In this document: positions 1 to 13,561 of the stretch, piece after piece | Position numbering within the stretch: position 1 is the first letter of the stretch | Layout: each line of letters begins with the position of its first letter | Assembly (NCBI GenBank): GCA_949752735.1 | Contig: OX457043.1 | Coordinates: 42,042,587-42,106,586 of the forward strand | DNA length: 64,000 nucleotides | Direction of reading: 5' to 3' | Source: Lumbricus terrestris | Lineage: Eukaryota; Annelida; Clitellata; Crassiclitellata; Lumbricidae | The notes under the pieces: generated by a model | Database searches by the model: none | What the model was told of the DNA's origin: nothing | What the model saw: only the letters and a program-made list of their open reading frames with translations | Position numbers and translations under genes: made by a program

Positions 1-372
1 GCATGTTTCTATGTATATGATTTTATTACCAGTTATTGCTTTTTTAACATGCAGTTGTACACAAAATGTGCAGTTGTAGAAGCACTTCTGTACAGTTAAA
101 ACTAGCAAAAAGGTCATTGTCCTCCGATTGGAAGTAATTTACCATGGATGATGGGAAAGGAGAGAAGGAGTTGTGCACAATGTGCAGTTCTAAAAATTCC
201 TTAAAACAGTCCTGTTATGTGTATTGACTTAGACTCGGACTTGGACTTGATCTTTAGTGACTTCGACACAGACACCTCTGGTCTCGGACTCAACTCAGCC
301 TTAGGTGAACTCAGACTTGACTTGGACTTGACTTGACTACACATGACTACATGACGGTGAACATTCTTTCAG
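1..372. other. no gene seen; probable VIPAS39 intron
   Basis: No coding exon or RNA gene is supported here. The sequence is AT-rich with a short run of diverged GACTTGGACTTGA-like repeats around 225-345. It ends in a good polypyrimidine-AG acceptor at 364-372, just before the first candidate exon of the VIPAS39 gene, so it is most likely intron. Confidence 0.5.
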
Positions 373-447
373 AGCGCATTCCTATGTCCGATAGACGTGA
401 ATCCTCGGTTTTGCCATCGTCCTCATCGCAGCAGTCAATCGATGACG
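373..447 (+). CDS. VIPAS39: candidate upstream exon of VIPAS39
   Basis: A 75-nt interval with acceptor attctttcag and donor gtatga. It encodes a Ser-rich peptide containing MSDRRESSVLPSSSSQQS, similar in character to the disordered Ser-rich region before the conserved part of VIPAS39. It ends with one spare base, which is what the next exon at 1811 needs (two bases to complete the codon). There is no strong sequence identity, so the assignment rests on splice sites, phase and position. Confidence 0.5.
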
Positions 448-3400
448 GTATGACTACAATCTCTAATCATTCGTTCATTTCAATAATTTATATAGCGCAT
501 CTTCAAGAAGCCTACTCAGTGGCGATCCCAGTCCAACCACGATTATACAAGTAGCTTATTACTTAAGGAGCCTATAAAATATTGATGAGTCAATCCTAGG
601 TAGCAGGTGTTTCTCCGACAGGAGATCATTCCACACAGATGGACCTACAACTGATCAGATTTTTTTCTTTGAATGCACTTCAGGTGTGCAGCGCCATAAA
701 TATTCAGTAATTGGCAACATTTATCTCGAGTGATCAGAGGCAGCAATCTTTGTTGATAGTTGGGTCAACATTTGTTCGCATGGAAACTTTTTAAACCTGA
801 TTTTGTTGATGGTGGGGGGCCTTTGGTCTGAACCTTCCCTGTTATCACCAACCCAGTGAGAGATGTCTAATCTCTACAATACACTTTCCTGCTTTTCCTT
901 ACCCTATATATAGGAGTTCTGGGTATGTGTGTAGGTATGTATGCATTAGTGTTGTATGCAGGACCCTCATATTTAAGACTGAGACCAAGGCAGACTAAGA
1001 CACAATCTAAGACCACAGCTGAGACTTTCAGAAAGAAGTAAAAAAAAATGGGAGAGAGGATCAGATGATAAGCAGACACCATATTTAATGATTGTGGGTC
1101 CCTCTGTTTGAATTTATGACCTACCCTCTGGTCTTCCCTTCACGTTACTTGTCTAACTCTGTTTGTAAGCTACTCAAGACTTTTGTCTTTGGCCATGCCT
1201 GGGTCTCTTAATTATCTTGAAGGGGTGCTATATAAATTGGATAGATAGATTAGTTTATGAGTTTGATATTTTTGGGGGGAATTAACTTTGTTAAGGATGC
1301 ATTTATTCCCTGCTATGCGACAGAGGTTTTGCCAGCTAGTGCTCCTATATTTGACATATGTTGTGTTCTGAAGCTAGCCTCAATGACCTAGGGCATGTTC
1401 TCCATGACCTTCTCCCACCAGAATGTGTAACTGGATACTCCTCCCTTAGACCTCGCTCACATAATCTACAGATACCATAATATGATTTGTTGATTGGAAA
1501 AGGATTTGTCACCAGAATGCTGCATAGATGACTTGTTAGAACTGTCATTTCGCTCAACTTGTGATTTAATTTGCATCGTTTATTACCAATTATTGCTTTT
1601 TATTGACAATTAATTATTGCTTCGATACATTATTCAATGTTTTACGTCCCATTGTGTGTTTGCAAGTGGAGTAATAGAGAAAATGCTTACTACCTACTTA
1701 CAGGTCTCTTCCCTACTGCCAGAAATTGTGCCTGGCTGTGACCAAGGTTCATATGGAAAACTAGCTGGAAACGCCTTTTTAAAATAATTTTCCGTGACTG
1801 TTCTGTTTAGCTGTGAGTCGACAACCTGTGCGTCAACCGACTTTTGCAGAGATTGCTAAACTGGAGGCCGAGAACAATTGTCTGCGGCGAAATCTTGAAG
1901 TGAGATGAATTTATTGCTCGTGATTCTCTGCGTTGATTTTAGTGCGTTTGCTGCCTTTTGATTTATCTGTAAAACTTGTCATTAAACTAGTGTACATTTA
2001 GCAGAATAGTTATAAGCCTTCATTCATTCATTCATTCATTCAAGAGTTTCTATATTGCCTCTTTGAGGCAGCTACTCAGAAGCACTCCCAAACTCTACCA
2101 CGGCAAAAAAGTACAGTTTTTAGTTGAAGAAAACAATACTTCAGTAAGAGCTTCGGAAGTAGACATAGCTCCTGTAGGAATGCATTCCAGACTGCTTGGC
2201 CCACTATGGAACAGCCTCGTGTGAATGGAACCAAGATTGTGTATGCTTTTGTGAGCCACTTAAAATTGTATTGTATTGTATCATATCTTGGCATTTGTAA
2301 AGCACCTAAAGCAGAAGTGAATAGGCAGCTCGGTACTCCCAGCAGCATAAGCACTTTGGGTATACATATAGAAAAGTGTTCAAGCAGCAAACTGAGGTGG
2401 ATAGACCATTCGTCAGAATCTCAGCCTGAATTTGTTGGGGAAGGTTATTCCATGAAGATGGAACCAAGAGGAGCTAGCATATACTGGGTGCAATAGTAAA
2501 TCGTGTGTGTTATATGAGCATTGAGCACTGGTGATCAATTTGTTGATGGAATATTCTGGGTGTTTTGTTGAGTTGTTCCATTGAACTGCATTTGCAATTG
2601 TAGGCGTCGAAGGAAGAACGGAAGTTGTCTCCATCGGAAACAATTAATGCGATGATCATGGGACAGGTAGGTACTGAATGTTTCCGGAATGGACATTGGT
2701 CATGTCATGATAATTGTCATTGTGATTGACGTATGAAATAACTATGAAATAGAGCATGGTAAATGTAGAGATGACTCTTTACAGTATAGTGGGATACAGT
2801 GGTGCAGAAGTAAGTTCTCTGCCTCGTGACCTTCAGGCAGAGAACTCGTCATCATCATCATCATCATCAACATCACTGGCTACCTGTATTGGTATTGATA
2901 TGTCAGTTTATCAAAACTCTAGAGCTGAACAGTACCAATACATTGCTCTTGGTTTGGCATTGTTTATGTATGTTGATGAATACTCGTTTAGGTATGGATA
3001 TGTTTGTGGCTGTTGTTACATATGGATATATTTCATTGGCATTTTAGGGATCAATTTGATCCGCACACCGGAGGAGAGAGCGGAAAGAGACAGGCACGGT
3101 GGTGTGGTGGTGGCGTCGTTGCCTTGAAGCCGGAAGGTTCGAGGTTCGAATCCACCTCAAGTTGCCGTGTAGTGACCTTGGGCAAGTCCTTCACTCGCAA
3201 TTGCTCAGCGTTTCGGTGTGAAACTCCGATGCAGTATCCGCTCTGCAATCGGGAGCGCCTCTGAGTAGTGAACTTGAAGGGGCGCTATAACAAGTGCACA
3301 TACAAGCAAAGCATACAAGCAAGAAAAGTGGTTGTTGAATGTTCATCTGAATGATATTAAAATGCAGATTACCTCTGAAAGGATTTCAAACAGCACCACA

Positions 3401-6400
3401 TAAATTTACTTTTACAATTACAGTTTTGGTTTTTTAGAAGTACACTCTTGAGAAGTATAAGTCACGAGATGAGAAAATTCAGCTGCTGGATTACGCAGTT
3501 GCGGCACATGACGGAAATGCCATTATAGCAGTAAGCCGCTAATTCTGCTGTTTGTTGTACTGTCGTTTATTATGTATATAGTCATGGCAAATGGAGTTTC
3601 TAGGACTTCATACCATGTGGCTATTTCATGGATGGATTATTGGACTATTCTGTTCTTACTGCATGTGACTGTATCCAAGAATTATACAGATGATTTTTAC
3701 CTTTAAAAATGAATATATTGATTTGTTCTCCCACTTGAGTTATGTTTATCCCTGGGCATCATTACTTCTCCAGTGGCTAGGTGAGAAGTAGTCGGTTATC
3801 AGCTCAAACTGAACTTGAGTATCTGGGTCACATTTGACTACAGTTTTGACATCTCCATACATATGTGCCATTTTCTTTTCACTGAATGTGCTAATTGACT
3901 GTGATATTTGCCAATAATTTGATTTATGATTATCATTGTTATTATTGTTGCTATCATAATTTTTATAATAGAAAAATGAACAGTTTATCATTACTAAAAT
4001 TATTATTTTTACTGTTGTTGTTAAAGGCACTTTTATTTACGCATATCATTCAAGAGCTTTTAACATGCATTGCTGCACTACTCTAAAATCTGACCAGCTT
4101 CACTTGTTGCATTATTTAGAAGGGTCTTGCACTCAACATAGCAACATTTGAATTGCAAAAATTTTTATGGGCTTCACATTTAGTATCCGTTTCAGGATTT
4201 TAATGTATTCAGTTTAATTTTGCATACACTTGCCATACGCGCTGAAGCACGCAATGGAAGTGAGCAAGTGAGTTAGCTACAAACTTAATTAAAACCTTTA
4301 CTACATGCGGTCATGTGCAGTTGTGCACTTTCCAGCTGGTTTTGTTAAGGAAAGTAGAAAAACATGCAGTCTCTTTATAAAAACCTGCAAATTACTTGAG
4401 TAACGGATGGATATCTGTTGGTAAAATGTTCCATACTAGGGCACCATAAGATTTAACAGTAAAACGTGTTAGAATAGGCTTTGACAGGTTGTTGAATTTC
4501 TAGTGAAATGCAAATGGATGTCAGAGTGAAGGTTTCTGTAATTATTTTGTGTATCTGTAGACGCTGCTATTCCTGCATAATACAGTCAAGCCGACCATTT
4601 TCAATCTCGAGTTGATGAAGCGACCGGTGGCAGTTGAGCATTACATCTTGTATCTACACCAGCAGATGGAAACAGATGCATTCAATCAACTGATTGACAT
4701 CCTGGGGTCTGTTTGTCTCAATTAACCACAAACATTCTGCAAGGTTTTATGTATTATGCGAATGAGGGACGAAACAAGTACATGCATATGGAGTGAATGA
4801 ATGTGATCGAGTGAGTGAGTGAGAAAGTGAATGAATATAATGATTGGGAGAGTGAATGAATGTGAGTGAGTGAGTGAGTGGGCGTGGGTGGGTGGACATG
4901 GGTGGTGTGAGTGGCTGAGTGAGTGAGTGGCTGAGAATTGAAAACGAAAGACTTTCGTGAGCAACTGAGCAGAATACACTCAATACTGGAATACAGGAAC
5001 TCAGTTCCAAAAGTAGGTCCAGCAATTGAAAATTTATCTTCAGCTACAGTTCTTGATTTAGGTATGAAGAATGCAAAAATAAGGATATAAAATGACTAGA
5101 TGAACAAATGGGCAATAAACTTGTAATTGAGTAAGTAAGTAGCCTTTATTGGCACATGCATTACATTGCATAGTAGATTATATACATTAAAAAAGTTAGT
5201 TGTGGCAGTTAACTGCGGATTTTGAAGTTACTCATGCATAGCTAAGTATAACTGAATATGTTGCATGACTGAACAATTAAAATAATGTACCAATGAACAA
5301 AGAATGAAATCTGATTAAGAAAAACAAAACAATTGTGAATGATTACCATATCGTTGAATTGATCATTTACTACTTACAGGATGCTTGGAAGAGCAGAAGA
5401 AGCTGCTGTGAGTTTGAAGCATTATTTCTTTGAAATGTTATTAGGTTGTTAGTATAATATGTGAGTAAAACATTAAGCTTAGGAGATTCAGTTCAGGTTA
5501 ATTTCTATTTAAAATATTAGTAAACAGATTAACTAATCTAATATGGAGACTATTGTAGCATCATTATCATAATGAGTGAGTAAGTGGGGCAGCAATTAAG
5601 TGTAGAGGGGCAGTAGCTTACAGGTGGAACTAATATCAGAGGGATATAAAGCTACAACCTGCCAGCCAATCAAATAATTTTTTCTGATGTGTCACAGGTG
5701 ATGTATATGGTCGACTATCGGGGTGCTCTGCCCTTCTTTTGATTAAATTATTTCATTTTCGTTATTACAGTCGTCAAAAAACAAAGGGAACTGGCATATT
5801 TATCCTGCAAAAGTCCCGGATGTAACCACAGACACAATCTAGGTCAATGTCCCAATTGTCATCAGCTTCATGGCCCATCAGTAAATAATAGTCCTAGCGT
5901 ATAGCTTACACATTTTACTCTGGTAAATGCACTCGAATGGAGACCGATCTCTTTGATCGTATATTACATGCTGCCGAGACGCATTGCTTATGTGCTGATT
6001 TTAACGTTTTAACAGATGCTGAAGTACAGGCAGGCAGTTAAACCGGTGAACCTTGACCACAAGAAGAAATCGCTACAGAATTGTCTCAGGTAAGGCATTG
6101 CTTCATTGCCTTACTCTTCTTCTTAAACTGAGTCAGTGTTTGAAAGTAAGCATGTAAGTAAGTCAGTTAACATGTATGCCAGTGACCCAGTGTCTTGTGT
6201 CAACCTGGTTAACTATAATCCCCAGTATTTAAACTCTCTCCGCAGCTACTCATAGTTTTATCTGAGGCATCTCAAGAAATGTTGTATGCTTCTCTTGATG
6301 TCATTGTATACATCTGCAGAACAGCCACGCTGGCAGAACTTCTGAGATGTGGCTGTGACTAATTGTCAGAATGCGCACCAGGATATTTACGGAAAGAAAA

Positions 6401-9400
6401 TACGTTGATTTGTTTTGTGTTTTTTCTGTTTTCAAGTTCTCATTTCGCAACCGACCCATTGCTGGCTTTTGAAGCATCTCTTTTGTCAGAACAGATTCTA
6501 TTGCTCGAGACACAGCTTCCAGTTGATGTAAGCCGCTCACTTTCTTAAAATTCAAATGTCTGCATATGTTACAATTTAAGATATTTAATTGATATCAAAA
6601 GAGCAAACGCATAATAATTAGCTGACTATTATAATATGTTATACAAAATTAGCTTACAATGGGTATGAATTTTACACTACCTTGACTCTGTAAAGTAAAC
6701 ATTTTCAAACTGCCGTAAACACATTTTCAGATCATTAGGCTGTCATGTGTACCTTGAAGTGTAGACTAAGGTCCTATACTAATTATCATAATTCATTGAC
6801 ATGTGCTTGGTGCATAGGGGTCATTGCATAATTACGTAATGCTCGAGGGTGGGTGGGGTCATTGGAAACGTTACGTGGATGGGTGGGTGGGGGAGCTGAC
6901 CGTTACGTAACGCCTTGAAAAAAAATGTTAATGAATATTAAATTACTATTGAATGACACTTCAGACATAACGTGATCGAAGTTTAAACTTTGTGGCATTG
7001 ATTTTAAATGTAACCGAAGAAACAGACACCAGTTACATGCCAGGTCAACGTACATTATCTGTTTTTCCGTTTGTGCAAACCAGAAACTGCTGTTTGAATT
7101 GTTTGGATCTGTGATAGTTTTACCAATGGAACAACGTGGCAGGTCTAATTCTCCTGGGATTCCTGACCTCGCAGAGCGGCAAAACCACTTTGAAGCATAT
7201 TTCACTTAGTGGACACTGGACACAAAAATTTAATATCAAACATTTCAAATTGATGTTGAACGTTTCTTATTCGTATGATTATAGTCTGATTATTCTTGTC
7301 TTTGAATGTACACGATTAGGTATAATGTCGTTTGTAACTCAGAATGCGGTCTGCAACTGAGAATTAAGGTAGAATTAGTAGATACTTACTTACTTACTTA
7401 CTTACTTAACTGTAATCATCAGAGATTTATATTCTGTTGTCATGGTTTCTGTCGTTGTAGAGTAACGATGCTAGTCTAGCGCAGAGACGGTTGCCCCCGT
7501 TCAAAGATGGCCGACATCTTCCGTTGCTCGAGACTCCAGTCATTTCGACTCTCCTCTACTGTAGTCTATTTCATTGTAATGAACAGGAGGTTGGTCCTAT
7601 TTTGTTTTCCAGTCACCATTGCTTGCTGCCAATTGTATCGAATGGCAAAATTTTAGTTTATGTGCAATGTTAAAAACAACATGTTACTAGGTTTCTAGCT
7701 GGGCTTTCTTCGCAGTTTTCTTATTTCAAAGCTCTCATGTTTAGAGAACCTCAAAGTAAAGTTTTGCTGTGCAAATGTTTTAGCAAGTTGTTTTATTTTG
7801 CTCCAAAGCTGTACCTCACCGGGAAATACTCTAGACCAATTCTGCAACCATGTAGGTTTGAGTTTCCGATCTTTCAGGAGCAGGCGATGTTGTCAATTCT
7901 AAATGCAATCAATGAAGAGGAATTTATAAGAGCAGTCCGTACACAATAGACAGCCATGGGTATGAAGCATTGGCAACTTCGTTTTCTTAGCCTCAGCCTC
8001 AGCATATGAGGGTGGGTAACAGTCCTCTCCCTCACTGTCACATCTTCCCACTGACAGTGTGTGGTCAATGCGCTCATTGTATCTGAGTTGGATAAATTTC
8101 TTCCTACCTGTGAGAATTTGAACCCACCTCTGGATTGATGGTACGCATTATCTCCAGTGCCCTCATCAAAATTGAGTGTTAATGTGTTCAGCTTTTTGAC
8201 GTTGCAGAACAATTTGGCAAGCCCTGTGGCCATTCGTAGACAACACGGGGTAGGTGAACAGTTGGTTGTCTTTGCATAAATAATCTCAGGCATATTTAAT
8301 GGCATAACGACAGAGGAACTAGGTATTATTGTTATAACTATGTCTGTCTTAGCTTTCTCTTAACTAGTGTTCGGTTGTCACCACTTCATAGCCTTCTATT
8401 GGCCTTCTTGCTTGGGTTGTGGGGTTTGATCTCAGTTAAGTACTGTGTGTGTGTACGTCAAATCGTGGTTCAACAAGCAAAAACAGTTTTTGGGCAGTTT
8501 TTTATTATTGTTATTGTATTGTGTTGTATGTGACCATGTACAAAGCACTTCTCTTGGGAAAAGCCATTCAGCAGCGCTCCCCGTCACGATCGACCCCGAG
8601 GATTTGAGGCGAGAGAAAGACGAGGAAGGACTGCATGAGAGAAAGGTGGAGTGAACTGATGGTGGAAGTCCATTCCATGGAGAGGGACCTATTCAGGGAA
8701 AGCATCTGGATTGAGCCACGGCGGTCCTGACGTAGGGAACAAAGATGTCAAACTAATCAGAGGATCTAAGATGACGACACAGTGAATTGGCAGAGAGAGG
8801 AGACGAAGCATGAGATCACAACGATACTTCGGAGCAAGACCCAATTGAGGACATTAATATAAAATTTATCATACATATATCAGACATTTAAGGGGAGATA
8901 TCAGTGTGTTGGATTACCAGATTGCTGGAGTCATGTGCTAAAATATCTGTTTATTCGTGGGGCTACATGCACAAGCATTTTTGTTGATAAAAGTGAAAGA
9001 AAGTATATTTTAAAGCATATTATGATTGAATACAAATTTATGTTAAAAAACTAACATGTGACGGATTTTGAGCCAAATTTGTCACATTTATGTATACTCA
9101 GGCATTTTATGACGCTATGCATGCTTACAGTTTTTTGCGGCTTTGAGAATCGAAGAAATTTTACTTTTCCTGATTTAACTTGTTAATATGAGTGATATTT
9201 CCGCATGTCTTGTCATTTGTTTTGGGCTGATGGTAAACTTAATTCACTTTGAATGTTTTGATAGTTAACCGAAAAGCAGTTCATCTGGACATCGATTAAA
9301 GCGCGAGGGAGGCTGTGCGAGTGGAAGGAAGTGACAAAACTCTTTGAGGCAAAGGTATTCATTCATTCATTCATTCATTCATTTCAAAATTTGTATAGCA

Positions 9401-10875
9401 CCCATTGAAAAAAACCTACTCAGAAGCGCTACCAGCCCAAGCATGACAAATCAGATTAGTTTTCATCAACTTGAAAAACATACTGGCATTGTTTCTAGGT
9501 TGTAAGCACATCATCTCCAATTGAAGTCCATTCCAACAATTGAGAAAGCATGATGCTGCCTGGTTGAGGTGCTAGCGCAGGAAACCAGAAGTTATCGCTA
9601 TTAGCAGATGAACAAAGGGCTTGACGGGGCCGGCTGGATCCGAGACAAAGCTTGCACAGGCTGGCAAGGGCGATACCAGGAAGGCACTGCCAAACCATCA
9701 CAGCCATCCTATGGGGGATAGACTGCATACCTGGAAACCAGTGCCGCGTGTCACTCGTATAGTGAGACAGAAGCATGTTTCAAGATGCATCCAATAAGAT
9801 GCTGCTTCTAAGAATGAAATTAATTGTTGTTTATTTGTTGAAATGTTGGAAAATCTTTCTTGGTGATTGAAGATTTAAGTGGGCAGGGATAAAAGTATTC
9901 TTCTCTCTCTTGAATTGAATATTTTATCAGGAATCTATTGGATCTTGATTTTAAAAACAGTTTGAATTTGTTTTAAATTCCAGGATTTTGATTTCAATGA
10001 AGAACTGAGTGATCAGCATTTTAAATATATTCGGTGAATCCATTTTCTAAATGCTGAATAATGTCTTTGTGTTTAAAATTGAACGGATCACGTGTTTACA
10101 GACTGTTTCGAGATGGGTTTATAAGTAAGTATATATTCTTTATTAACCAATTGTTGATCTCAATTTGGCGCACAGACATCTAATAAATGGAGAAGATCTT
10201 GATTTTGTAAAATTGAATGGATCTTGATTTTTCGTTGCTAGGGCTGGCTTGGAGGAACGAAGATGAAGTCTGTGATTGGCTTCGATCGTGTCCTCTCCCT
10301 TCTGAAAGAGTTGAATGCACCCAGAAGTGTAAGAAAATTTGATGCTGAAAATTTCTCTTTTTCTCTAAGAGTTGAATTCTTGCAACGTTTGATGTTATAA
10401 TTTTGTGTAGGTACCGTTGTAGTGACAGGACTGTATTGTGGTGCCATAGAAAGAGGCATATTCTCAAAATGGAGAGAATTACTAAGCAAGAATCTGGAGA
10501 AAAGGATGATAAAGCAACTGATTATTGAGTGTGGTGCTGTATGGGTAAGAGGCGTGGACCACGAGAAAAAGAGGATATAAAGAGACTGGAGGCCTTCGAA
10601 ATGTGGACATGGAGAAGAATGGAAGAGGTCCAACATCAAGAGAAATGGTGATGTTGGACATTATATGAACCCACCTAGAGGCAGAGAACCAGAAGACGAA
10701 AAAAATTAGAAGTCTTCATTGTTATTATTATCATTATTGTTTATATATTCGTAGTCCTCTGTAACGAGGTGGCAGTTTTCACCAGTGTTTACTCTAGCAT
10801 CGTTCTGCTACTTGTAGATGAATTTAGGTAGGTACCACTTATTGTATGCCTAGGTGCACTAGGCATACAATAGGC

Positions 10876-10927
<52 letters not shown>

Positions 10928-13038
10928 TCTGACTAAAGTGCTATTCGGAAGTCGGAACATTATTTGAGATGTTTAGTAATTCCTGCCATAACAGTGTAGA
11001 AAATGAAACAAAGGTGTCAGTGGGAGAGGCGCGGAAAAGAGGCCGACGAAGTGACCATTTACCATGTTAAAAATTATGTGTATGCTCTTCTCAGGATAAT
11101 CAGAACATATTTCTGAATCTGCTAATCATTATTAATGATATAATTATTTGTTGATGAGTGAACATTCGATGTTTCACAAACAGAGCAATGGGTTTAGTAG
11201 CATGAAAAGTAGAATTGTTTCTTGCAGTCATTGTTCTCATAAGAAAGGTCTGCACTGTCTGTTGTTAGGAGTTGAACAAGTACTGCAATCTCGTTGAAGG
11301 TCTCGATCATCGACTTGAAGTCGGTTTGAAGTATGGATGTTGCGAAAGTGTCGCAGAGGTTGGTTGCTTTCATTAACGTCATTCGTTCACTCATTCTGAG
11401 AATTTATATGGCTCCTCTTCAAGATAACTACTCAGAGGTGCTCTCTGTGCAAGCCTATAATGTGATGTTAAATGTCATTACAACGAATATTTGCATCAGT
11501 CAAGACTAAACCCATTATTTAACAAAATAATGTAAGTAAGTTTAAAGAGTCACTTGTGGCAGGTTCACACACGCATGTAGAACCAACCAATGGATTCCCA
11601 TTGGCATTTGGCATTGATGGGTGCTCCGAGTCTCTGGTCCAAGTTGTGTCAATGGGGTAGAGCGGTGTGATAGTTTGCAGACATGTTGATGAGCTACCGC
11701 CGATGAGCAGTCCCACTCGCTGGTGAAAGATGGCTTGCGTCCGGCTAATCATCAAGGCGCAAGGAGTATGCTGGAAAGGCATTTACCGCTTCGGTTGATG
11801 GAAGAGCTGCCAGTGACTTGTAGTTGAAGTAACTCCAATGACCCACTTCGGCTCGTCCTCCACCAAGTTGTAATCATCAATTTCATCATCGTGTTTCTTG
11901 TTATCATACTCTTTTAGTAAGTGATTTAATGGATCGTCTTCATCATTGTCATCATCATATACATTTGTTCTTGAACTGCAAACATCAGGTGTCAATTGGT
12001 CTATTGCAAAATATTAATGAAACACTGAAAGGACATTTCTGCGATTCTGTGTCTTAGATGTTTGTTGTATACAAATAAAGAATTAATTATATGGATTCAA
12101 TTAAATAATTTCAGAACGAATGAAGTTATTTCATGAAGTAATCTTGTACATGTCATCTTAATCATGCCTGCCAGTTAAGATAAGCCGATATGCGTGGCTA
12201 CAAATCTTCTTGTCCATTTGTTAGCACCAACTTTCTGATTGTTGTTATTGTATTGTTATTAAGACGTACAAGTTGATGCGTGATCGACAACAGCTGCTGA
12301 CGTACGAAGCGACGCTTCCACCAAACTCAGCGGAACAATTCCACGCAGCAGCAATCCTAAGAGACAATGTGAGTCACTTCATCATTTCGATGTAAGACGG
12401 ATGAAATGTTGAACAAAGCAACCTAACTCAAAAACATCGTAAAGTCACGAACAAGTAAATTAAGCTAGGGTTATGGTTAGTTGTCGGATTGGAATTTCCT
12501 TTCAATATACCTAATGTACCGTAACTTTCTTTTATTGAATTTTCTTACTTAGCTTATAAATATGTAATTTGGTGCATATAGGGGAGGCTTTTTTATTGTG
12601 TCAATATAATGGAACAAAATACTGTATAGATGCTCTGCTGTTATAGAGTAGTAGAAGTTTACAATTGCCAACATTTAGTCATGGTTGGACTAGGAGCACT
12701 GTGGAGTAGAGTGCCTTGTAAGGGGCACTGTATGAAAACTCAATAATACTATGTATGCATGAGCACTTGTTATGACACCCTTCAAGATTACTACCCAGAG
12801 GCGCTCCGACTACAGCATGGACTTCTAACCTGCAACCTTCTAGCTCCAATGCTAACAAGTCCTACTATAAGGCTAATAAGTCCTACTACAAGGCTAACAA
12901 GTCATACTATAAGGCTAATAAGTCGTACTACTAGTGGCATATTGTTAGTATTGGTTGTGTGATTGTACTTACTTACATATGAGTGTGATTTGACTTGTTG
13001 TCTTCTCTTTTCTTCAGACAATAAAGTGGAAGAATTAA
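373..13038 (+). CDS. VIPAS39: VIPAS39 / SPE-39 (VPS33B-interacting endosomal sorting protein), 5' partial
   Basis: Exons read: 373-447 (tentative), 1811-1899, 2604-2666, 3438-3530, 4561-4706, 5380-5407, 6016-6089, 6437-6527, 7461-7589, 7732-7755 (tentative microexon), 9265-9354, 10242-10328, 11269-11358, 12264-12368 and 13018-13038 (stop TAA). All have AG/GT borders and compatible phases, giving about 400 codons; vertebrate VIPAS39 is about 490, so roughly 90 N-terminal residues are upstream. Family-like peptides seen include AAHDGNAIIA, LTEKQFIWTSIKAR, GWLGGTKMKSVIGFDRV, YCNLVEG and the C-terminus TIKWKN, which matches the family ending IRWKN. In animals the protein binds VPS33B and acts in a tethering complex for late endosome and lysosome-related organelle sorting and apical polarity; that role is known for the family, not visible here. 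The gene runs convergent to the radial spoke gene. The exon 4561-4706 donor (gtctgt) is weak. Confidence 0.9.
480..550 (-). repeat. SINE tail fragment
   Basis: A diverged copy of the 3' tail of the dispersed SINE family described at 3093 and 52278, read on the - strand (tatagcgc, cttcaag, tactcag). No tRNA-like head is attached. Confidence 0.5.
1130..1240 (+). repeat. dispersed repeat with SINE-type tail
   Basis: Matches 38225-38340: both read cttgtctaactct, then aagactttt or aagactttc, then tggccatgcctgggtc or tggccgtgcctgggtc, and end in cttgaag...ggcgctat-type sequence. The head differs from the tRNA-like head of the full SINEs although the tail is shared. It lies in a VIPAS39 intron. Confidence 0.55.
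3093..3290 (+). mobile_element. full-length tRNA-derived SINE
   Basis: The head is tRNA-like, with an A-box-like tract (ggtggtgtggtgg) and a B box ggttcgaatcc at 3143-3153. A unique middle follows, then the tail gggagcgcctctgagtag...cttgaaggggcgctata. An A/C-rich tail with repeated acaagca follows to about 3328. The copy at 52278-52480 is clearly homologous over its whole length. RNA polymerase III transcription is inferred from the boxes. It sits in a VIPAS39 intron. Confidence 0.85.
4785..4935 (+). repeat. GAGT/GAAT-type degenerate microsatellite
   Basis: Irregular tetranucleotide repeat (gagtgagtgagt, gaatgaat, gtgggtggg) in the intron after the VIPAS39 exon 4561-4706. The long open frames on the - strand here come from repeat composition. 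Confidence 0.8.
7732..7755 (+). CDS. VIPAS39: candidate 24-nt microexon of VIPAS39
   Basis: Between the exon ending at 7589 and the one starting at 9265, the family normally has about a dozen extra residues of the type SSPVNLKK. This interval reads LSCLENLK in phase 0-0, with acceptor ttatttcaaag and donor gtaaag. A competing upstream acceptor (cttcgcag, ending at 7715) would give 40 nt and break the frame. Without the microexon the neighbours still join in frame, so it may be alternative or wrong. Confidence 0.4.
9356..9445 (-). repeat. SINE tail with (ATTC)n
   Basis: An (ATTC)n run is followed by tgtatagcaccc, a diverged spacer, and cctactcagaagcgct. This is the shared SINE tail on the - strand. 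The same pairing of tail and ATTC/GAAT repeat occurs near 2020-2090, 30270-30310 and 50877-50945. VIPAS39 intron. Confidence 0.6.
10877..10925. repeat. (TA)n microsatellite
   Basis: A pure TA dinucleotide run of about 48 bp in a VIPAS39 intron, preceded by a short inverted repeat (gcctaggtgcactaggc). Confidence 0.95.
11398..11452 (-). repeat. SINE tail fragment
   Basis: Reads tttatatggctcctcttcaag then tactcagaggtgctc, the reverse of the shared SINE tail. It lies in the VIPAS39 intron 40 bp after the exon ending at 11358. Confidence 0.5.
12845..12935 (+). repeat. 22-bp minisatellite
   Basis: About four copies of a unit like aagtcctactataaggctaa, the last ones diverged, in the final VIPAS39 intron 80 bp before the terminal exon. 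Confidence 0.8.
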
Positions 13039-13561
13039 CGAAAACGTTCGAAAGACTTCTCAACGCATTCTCTCGCATCATTCGCCCATCAGACTTCAAC
13101 TTCTGGCATTTATATCCACTCGAGAGTCAAGACTTCTCATTCCAACCGATCTCTACTACCAATCGGTATTAATTCGGCGTGCAATCCAAGATTTGGCGAC
13201 AGTCGGTAAACTTTGAGATCGATTGACATAAAATATGTTGAGATTACCTTACAAACTATGTTGCTCCTTACAGTCTTTCATGTTTCATTTACCTTACCAT
13301 TCTTACCATTCCTGAACTTCCCTGATGTTGAGTGAACTTTGATAAGTCTACTTTACTTCCATGACGAGAGCTGAAGTCACTTTAGCTTAGCTAATTAATG
13401 TAAACTTAGCTCAGTATTTGAAAGGGGGATCACGAGAACTTTTTGCCCTTTCCAACCGTCTTTTTGTAAGTTGGGTGGTAACTTGCGGAAGGAAGCTTAC
13501 CTAATATAAGCTGGCAGCCTCTCGTCTTCCTTCTCTCTTCTCAGAACCTGCTTCTTCTCGT

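Noticed and set aside
5771..5910. Cys/His-containing reading (CKSPGCNHRHNLGQCPNC) in a VIPAS39 intron
   Set aside because: It does not fit the VIPAS39 phase between 5407 and 6016 and hits stops quickly; it may be an old transposon fragment but is too short to call.
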